Positions 58,526-64,000 of a stretch of DNA of 64,000 nt are shown one piece after another. The stretch lies in contig BSBK01003255.1 of NCBI GenBank assembly GCA_027943335.1, positions 512,001-576,000 on the forward strand, written 5' to 3'. The stretch is from Chamaecyparis obtusa (taxonomy: Eukaryota; Streptophyta; Pinopsida; Cupressales; Cupressaceae). The stretch's first letter is position 1; every line of letters starts with the position of its first letter. The position numbers and the translations under genes were made by a program. The notes beneath the pieces were generated by a model. It was not told the DNA's origin. It ran no database searches and saw nothing but the letters and a program-made list of their open reading frames with translations.

Positions 58526-59981
58526 TGTAGACACCGAAAAATCCTTCAAAAAATAAATTATTTTTGTTTTTTGAAAATCCTTGATGACATCATCATTTAT
58601 TAATTAATTAATTATTTAATTAATTAATTTATTTTTATGGCATTAAATCCCTCTCTCTTAATTAAAAATCTTTAATTAAGGAATCTAGCCTAAAAATATC
58701 ATTTGGACATTATCCCTAATTTATTAATTATTTAATTAATAAATTGACCAAAAACTTCAAAAATAAATTAATTTATTTTTAATTTATTTTTTATCCCAAA
58801 CTTGGCCAATTTCCTTAAGACCACTAACCTCTTCCAAAATCTTCTAATCCCTTCTTAATTTCGATTAAAAGGCTAATCCCATCTTTTCTAACCCTAATCC
58901 CAAGGTTAATTATTTAATTAAGGTTAAATATTTAATTTTCATATTTATTGAAAATATTTTAATAAATATTCCTAAAACTTAAGCTTTTGGAATGAATAAC
59001 TTTTATTCCATGAAACTAAGGAGAAATCTAGACTCTTCTAGAATCTTCTCAAATCCACCCTCTTCACCCATCCTAATCCTATTTTTGTCCTAATCTAATC
59101 CTAATCCTACCCTTAAACCTTTGTGCAATCCTAACCAAGCTTAAGACTTTCCTAAACCAAAGCAAAGTCTTTCCTTCCAAATATCTCAACCACAAAGCAT
59201 TTATTGCTTCCCCAAAGTCTTCAAAGCCTCTTAAAGCCCATTCATTGCTCTTACAAGCATTTATTTGGAGAGTTATGAGCTTGGAGCCCCCTTTGTTGAC
59301 TCCTCTTTGCCCTTCCCTTCATCCACTCACCTTGTGGCATGTGTCACCTCCTGATTGGCTGAGAACTAGCACAATCCATGTGCTTCCCTTTGAGTGAATC
59401 TTGGCCTCTCTTAAGGATTTCAATCCTGGCCATTCATTCCTCCTACCCCAAGCCTTTAGAAATCCTATAAATACCCTCACTTCCTAAGGCAAATCATCTC
59501 TCAACTCTCAAACTCAATAGCAAAGTTATAATGCCATTTTCATTCTAGCATAAGCATAAACTCATCATTTTAGATCATTTTCAAGCTTAAATCACATCTA
59601 AATTAGCTTAAATTGGATTAACATAGATTCATTTCTTGTTTTAATCTTAGTTCTTTCATTTAGCTTTGCATTTTTGTGTGTTCTTGAGCCCTTTTGAGGC
59701 AAAATAGGTTCCTCATACCTATTTTATGTCATTTTGGGTCTTCATTAACCTCAAAATCATCATTTATCTTGCATGCTCCAAGTGCTTGAGTTTGCACACC
59801 CACATCCATTTATATCCAAGCATATCAAACGGTGCATGGGCGCATCCGTTTTAGGCTTAAACTGAGGTGGCTTTGATTTTAGTTTGTTTACCATTAAATT
59901 TGATTTGATTATATGCTATGACGTTTGTTTGTCTTTGGCCTTCAAAACAGGTTTAGGTGCACTCTCAAATCCTAGTCTACA
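58526..59981 (+). repeat. 3' LTR of element 4
   Basis: 1456 bp, about 13 substitutions from the 5' LTR by eye and no net length change. Its TATA box (59465) could start transcripts reading into the hydratase-like exons. Confidence 0.95.
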
Positions 59982-60048
59982 TGAATATTTTAGTAACTAT
60001 TCTAACATCGCTATATGCTTGTGATTTGTTTATCTTGTTTCTTTGCAG

Positions 60049-60943
60049 TCCTTGGTGCACTTGGGGAAAAGTATGATGAGGCAATGAGAAGAAATGATGT
60101 GAGGGAAATTGTTGTTACTAGTATGTATGCCCTTTTAATATCAACATTGTATTCAAGTTAAAATGTTTTTGAGTTTTATAATTAGAAACACAAAAAATGA
60201 CCATGTGTTCTTTCCCTATTCTTGTTTTCTTATCCCCTAGGGCAGGGAGGCAAATTCTCAAGTGGTTTTGACATCAGTACTCTCTAGGACTATCAAAAGA
60301 CTGGTATGAGTTTCTGAAGGACTATTACCAAAATTTTATTTGATCTGTTGTTTCATATAATTTTACAAGCTCTAAATTTTCTTAGTGTTCAATTATTTTT
60401 AATTGTTTTCTAACAGGGGACATATCTAGGTTGGTAATGTGTATTTAAGTTTTTAATATAACTTTTTTTCATTGAAAAGCTAAATTTGATATTGTGAGCC
60501 TGATGGTGAATTTGTACTTTGGAGATGTTGTTTTTCAAGATAATGTAAGTGTACAAGAAAACATGTCTTTTTATCTCGTTAGTATTGTTCCATTGCATTA
60601 TTAAGAACATAAAATGTTAGAAAAGAATTTTACTTCTTTTTATCGATTTGACTTGTGCCTCATAACACTGATTTGTGTTCTAATGTAGATGCTAAGAAGC
60701 TCTCCATTATTGATATTCAAGGGCTTGCACTTGGTGGAGGGTTAGAATTAGCAATGGTATGGACTATGGAGCAATGAAACTCAGTTTCTTATTTTATATT
60801 TCCAAAAGTCCATTGCATTACATGATATGTCTTAAGTTTCCAATTCATTCTATTTGTGAAGTCTTGTCATGCTTGTATTTCAATGCCAAAAGCACAACTT
60901 GGGTTGCCAGAGCTTTCTCTTGGAGTTATTCCTGGTTTTGGCG
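60049..60943 (+). pseudogene. Enoyl-CoA hydratase domain exons, peroxisomal multifunctional protein (MFP/AIM1)-like
   Basis: Four exons with AG/GT borders: 60049-60120 (LGEKYDEAMRRNDVREIVVT), 60241-60303 (QGGKFSSGFDIS), 60689-60756 (DAKKLSIIDIQGLALGGGLE) and 60862-60943 (CHACISMPKAQLGLPELSLG). They carry both oxyanion-hole segments (SSGFDI and ALGGGLELAM) and both catalytic glutamates of the crotonase fold (GGLELAM, LPELSLG), and fit the N-terminal hydratase domain of plant peroxisomal beta-oxidation multifunctional proteins, which hydrate 2-enoyl-CoA. Exon 2 has an in-frame TAG. A matching first exon is not found left of element 4 and no next exon is seen to 64000, so this is either a fragment or part of a gene with very long introns. 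Confidence 0.8.
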
Positions 60944-61527
60944 GTAAGTGTTGGCACCTTTCTCTTGGTTGTGTTTGGATGTGCCATATGTAATCCTTAA
61001 TAGTTTGAATTTCTCAATATTGTTCAAAAACAAGGTTTGAATCATTGAATTTCCAAAGCATTATATTTTTTAATATTTATGAGTAAGGATTGACACTTTT
61101 CTCTCAGATATGTTCGGGCATGCCTTACATCATTCTTCATTATTTGAATATATTTATAAAAAGATGAGGAAATGTTGTAATTGTACAACATTTAGAAAAT
61201 TAGTACTAGCCTTGGGATTTTTTAGGTGGTCTATAAACATATATTGAAATTTTTATCTCAAATGTCAATTTACTATTTGTCCATTTGAAAATGTTTTATG
61301 TCTTGACATTTTTCACAACTCCCAATAATCTTGACATTTAAAAAAGTGTAATTATCTTACTCAATATTAGATTCAACTTATCTTACCTGAAGTATTTCAT
61401 CTTTACACAACTTCACTTGACTTAACTATAATGCATAGACTACCCAAAAAGACACCTAGTTGCCCATATGCTTACATCTAGTATATAAGTGTGACTACAA
61501 AAATGAAACAACAGTAGGGAAGAAAAA
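60944..61527. other. Intron-like sequence after the hydratase exons
   Basis: AT-rich, no coding. The stretch after the splice donor (60944-61015) has a diverged copy at 61083-61150 (TGACACTTTTCTCTCAG, GGGCATGCCTTACAT), a duplication of about 140-bp period. Confidence 0.45.
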
Positions 61528-62619
61528 CACTACAAGAAGATTAACATCAATACTTAATAAGCTGTAAGTTGACAAAACCTATACAGCAGAATTGACTTTG
61601 TCTTCATCAACACTAGTGGTACTAATAGAAAAGGTAAAAGAGAGTCTAACCAGCCCGGTAATGGTTAGAATGGTTTGGTGTTGTCAAAGAGAAATGTTTG
61701 AACTGATATAGTTGACAAATAAAACAAAGCACACCAAAAAATTCTCTGATATAGTAAGGCAATGTAGCAGATACAAGTATGCTTGAATACAAAATGCAAA
61801 GATATTGTCAAATTGTACACTAGAAAATTTGGGATGGCATCATCAATAAAATATTGTGTGATATGAGAATAAAAATTTACTTTTGCCTGTAAAGAAAATA
61901 ACTATAAGTAAGCATTATGTCTTTGTATATGAGTTACCATGAATCAAGAGACCTTAAATAGACTTATCCCCATGATAATGATTTATAATTATGCTCCTTA
62001 GTCTCAAGAAACTATTTCACAAAAAAGGAAAATGTAGAACACTATTGGTCATCTACCAATTACTTGTTTGGAGGAATACTTAGTGACTTTTCTCAGTCAA
62101 ATGTCCATATTTTTAACCTTTTCAACACCCCTACCTAGACATGATAAATAGCCCTCTTTGTAATGTACATTATTCTTGATAACATATTTTATTTTTTTTA
62201 ACCAAAAATTATTATTGGTCACTTTTTCGACGTATGAATAATAGTCCTTTCAATGAGAATGCTATGTATTCGACGTCTATTCTAACCAAATGTCGTCAAA
62301 CAAGAGATGAACATTCTTTGGTGTTTCGATGAGAATGTTGAACACTCGATGATAGTTTGGAACCTAATGCATCACAATTTAGATGGACTTTGGTCACATA
62401 GATAAAAGGTATGATCGATAATTCTTCTAGGTTGAAGCGATTATTTTGATGAAGGGTCCATCGATAATTCAACCACCATGGATGTCAGACTTTCGAAAAT
62501 GGTTTTGCAAGTCATATAATCAACAAAAAAGCATCGACAACAATTTTGGTCATTTGGTCGACCAATGGGTATAAAAAATTTGACTAATCCTCATCGAAAA
62601 ACAAGCTGAAATTTACTAG
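61528..62619. mobile_element. Candidate short non-autonomous CACTA-like element
   Basis: CACTACAAGAAGATTAAC at 61528 is a typical CACTA 5' terminus, and AAATTTACTAGTG ends at 62619. Between them TCGAC/TCGAT words are frequent (62226-62600), like subterminal binding repeats. Against it: the ends share only CACTA beyond doubt, and 3-bp flanks (AAA and AGG) do not match. No open frame. Confidence 0.35.
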
Positions 62620-62639
62620 TGAGGGAATGGTGGCATATA

Positions 62640-63203
62640 AAAGCTACAATCGCATGGAAAAGGACATAGAGCATCCATGGAGAATTCCTTAGGTTCTTTC
62701 TCATCTTCCAGCTAGTTTATCTTAACTTGCATTACATGCATTTGTTTCATCATAGAAGTGATGGGTGTTTCTTCCTCGTGTGTGATGATATTTTCAATGT
62801 TGAAGTTTGGAGGAAGTTTGGCCCCTTGTTGGGCCAATTCAAGGAAATATGCTTCTTTGTCTTCATGCAAGAAGTATTTCATCATTTTATTGAAGACATC
62901 ATCATTCTGATATTGGGAAATTTCAGAGGGTGTGGGTTCTTCTTACCTACCATGTTCAAATTGGTGACCCTAGGATCCTTGGTTTGCTCCTCCTTGAGAC
63001 ATAGTGGTGCTTTGATTTTAATTTGGTGTTGATATTGGAGGGGTTATGTAACCACCTTTCAAGTGCAAATTGCCAATGGAATCTTCTTTGTACTGATTTG
63101 TATCGTAAGCATGATGAAATGTCTGAGCCAAAATAGAAGATGATGGATAGATTTTTGGTTCTTCTCTCATTTTTCTATGTGAGGAAGCCCTAGTTTCCAC
63201 CAT
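62640..63203 (-). pseudogene. Gag N-terminal fragment of an element related to element 3
   Basis: Minus-strand start at 63203 (MVETRASSHRKMREEPK), comparable to element 4's MPVETRSQKRR. It runs through HLKGGYITPPIST, an EAYFLELAQQGAKLPPNFN stretch and ITHEEETPITSMMKQM to EKEPKEFSMDALCPFP near 62650. The last 60 residues align with the start of element 3's gag-headed ORF (28365 leftward). Stops are scattered (for example near 63020 and 62715). It is cut off at about 62640, next to the CACTA-like end. Confidence 0.65.
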
Positions 63204-64000
63204 TAACCTTGGGTGAACAATTAGAGAAAGATATGACAACTAGGAGATAGTCTGATTTAGGAAAGATTAGGTGATGCAACCTTGTCAAGATTAGTTTTTG
63301 AAAAGATAGATTGGATGTAAATGAGGGATATTGTGTCTAAGATGTATAGGTAGACACCCAAACAATGGTGGACACAAATTCACAATACTTAGCCGTTTGA
63401 AGATATTGATCGGGGTTGGTTTTGACAAGATCTTGACACAAGAAGAGAAGGGACTTAGATTAATCAATCGGATGACAAATCAAGCTCAATTGGTCACTTT
63501 AGGAAAAATATTGTGAATTTTATGTTGCTCTGCTCTGTTCCTAACATGGTGAGAATTTTGATAGAATTTGGATAGTAACTGCTAGATGACTAAATTTTTG
63601 ACAAAATTTTGGCTTTTAGGAAATTTTTGGGACAACTATCATATGACAGTATCCAAGCTTGTACAACACTAAATGAGGTCTAGCATGACAATTGCAAAGA
63701 CTCATATGATAAATGATACCAAGGTTTCTTTCTGTTGAGGGTTTGTAACAAGACTCGTACAACATAGTATGGGTACCCGTATGACAATTTGGGGGTTTTG
63801 GCATGACAGTTGAAAATCAATACAATTCTTGTATGACAATTGAAAACTCAGGATGATAGTTTACACCAGAAAAGGATTTTCTTTTATATTTTGCAAGTTG
63901 TTTAGCTGTTTGGTGTTTTTGGTATCAGATTGCTTGCAAGTTTTTCTATCTAGGTTCTTGAAAATCTATGCATTGGATTGTCTTAGGTTGTTTAACATAG
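63204..64000 (-). other. Leader of the right-edge element, continuing beyond the window
   Basis: No coding. ACTCGTACAACA/CATATGACA-type words recur at 63640-63860, the same word family as element 3's leader (28446-28720), which supports the minus orientation. Its LTR would lie to the right of 64000. Confidence 0.5.

Larger units (their letters stand above)
44599..59981 (+). mobile_element. Element 4: 15.4-kb Tat-type Ty3/gypsy retrotransposon, relatively recent
   Basis: LTRs 44599-46054 and 58526-59981 are both 1456 bp and differ at only about 13 sites by eye. Flanks are TGAAC (44594-44598) and TGAAT (59982-59986). It has a primer-binding site, a 2.6-kb leader with a repeat array, one gag-pro-pol frame (48680-56923), a 1.6-kb 3' untranslated region and a polypurine tract. 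The pol order is protease, RT, RNase H, archaeal-type RNase H, integrase, with no chromodomain; this places it in the Tat branch. It inserted about 60 bp upstream of an exon of the enoyl-CoA hydratase-like gene. Confidence 0.93.

Noticed and set aside
1..64000. A bacterial-type defence, biosynthetic or phage system
   Set aside because: No operon-like gene sets, ribosome binding sites or matching proteins; all coding text belongs to plant transposable elements or one split host gene.

Overview
This is nuclear DNA from a large, repeat-rich land-plant genome. A gymnosperm is the best guess, but nothing in the window fixes the species. The basis is plant-type Ty3/gypsy families (a chromovirus and Tat-type elements with a second RNase H), a plant CACTA transposon, AT-rich introns with GT..AG borders, and an enoyl-CoA hydratase-type gene split into short exons. 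There are no operons, ribosome binding sites, rRNA or convincing tRNA genes. Nearly everything is decayed transposable element, and almost every coding stretch is a pseudogene.

Layout. (1) 1-7620: a degenerate autonomous-type CACTA (En/Spm) element, left end outside the window. It holds a TNP2-like transposase and a second multi-exon gene that begins with a SET-domain exon and ends in a Ptta/En/Spm-like region. A solo LTR (5506-6354, AAAGA target duplication) sits inside it. (2) 8161-39524: a three-level nest. Element 1 (chromovirus, plus strand) is split at 11574 by element 2 (Tat-type, plus, to about 35228). Element 2 is split at 20932 by element 3 (Tat-related, minus strand, to 32047). Each insertion is bounded by LTRs and near-perfect 5-bp target duplications. 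(3) 40236-44018: a 3.8-kb non-coding TGTAATG..CATTACA unit with ATCCA duplications, probably a very long solo LTR. (4) 44599-59981: element 4, a 15.4-kb Tat-type element with near-identical 1456-bp LTRs and a single-frame gag-pro-pol. (5) 60049-60943: four exons of a peroxisomal multifunctional-protein/enoyl-CoA hydratase-like gene, with element 4 ending about 60 bp upstream of the first exon seen. (6) 61528 to the right edge: a candidate short CACTA-like element, then the gag start and leader of another minus-strand element related to element 3.

How the parts relate. Elements 2, 3 and 4 are Tat-like but differ: element 2 has the order protease, archaeal-type RNase H, RT, RNase H, integrase; element 4 has protease, RT, RNase H, archaeal-type RNase H, integrase; element 3 has lost RT/RNase H and the integrase core and carries a gag-headed ORF of unknown function. 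In-frame stops in the retroelement genes are strongly skewed to TAG, as expected if methylated CAG (CHG) cytosines were deaminated during long silencing. The most unusual items are the SET gene inside the CACTA element, the alternative RNase H order, and the rearranged element 3.
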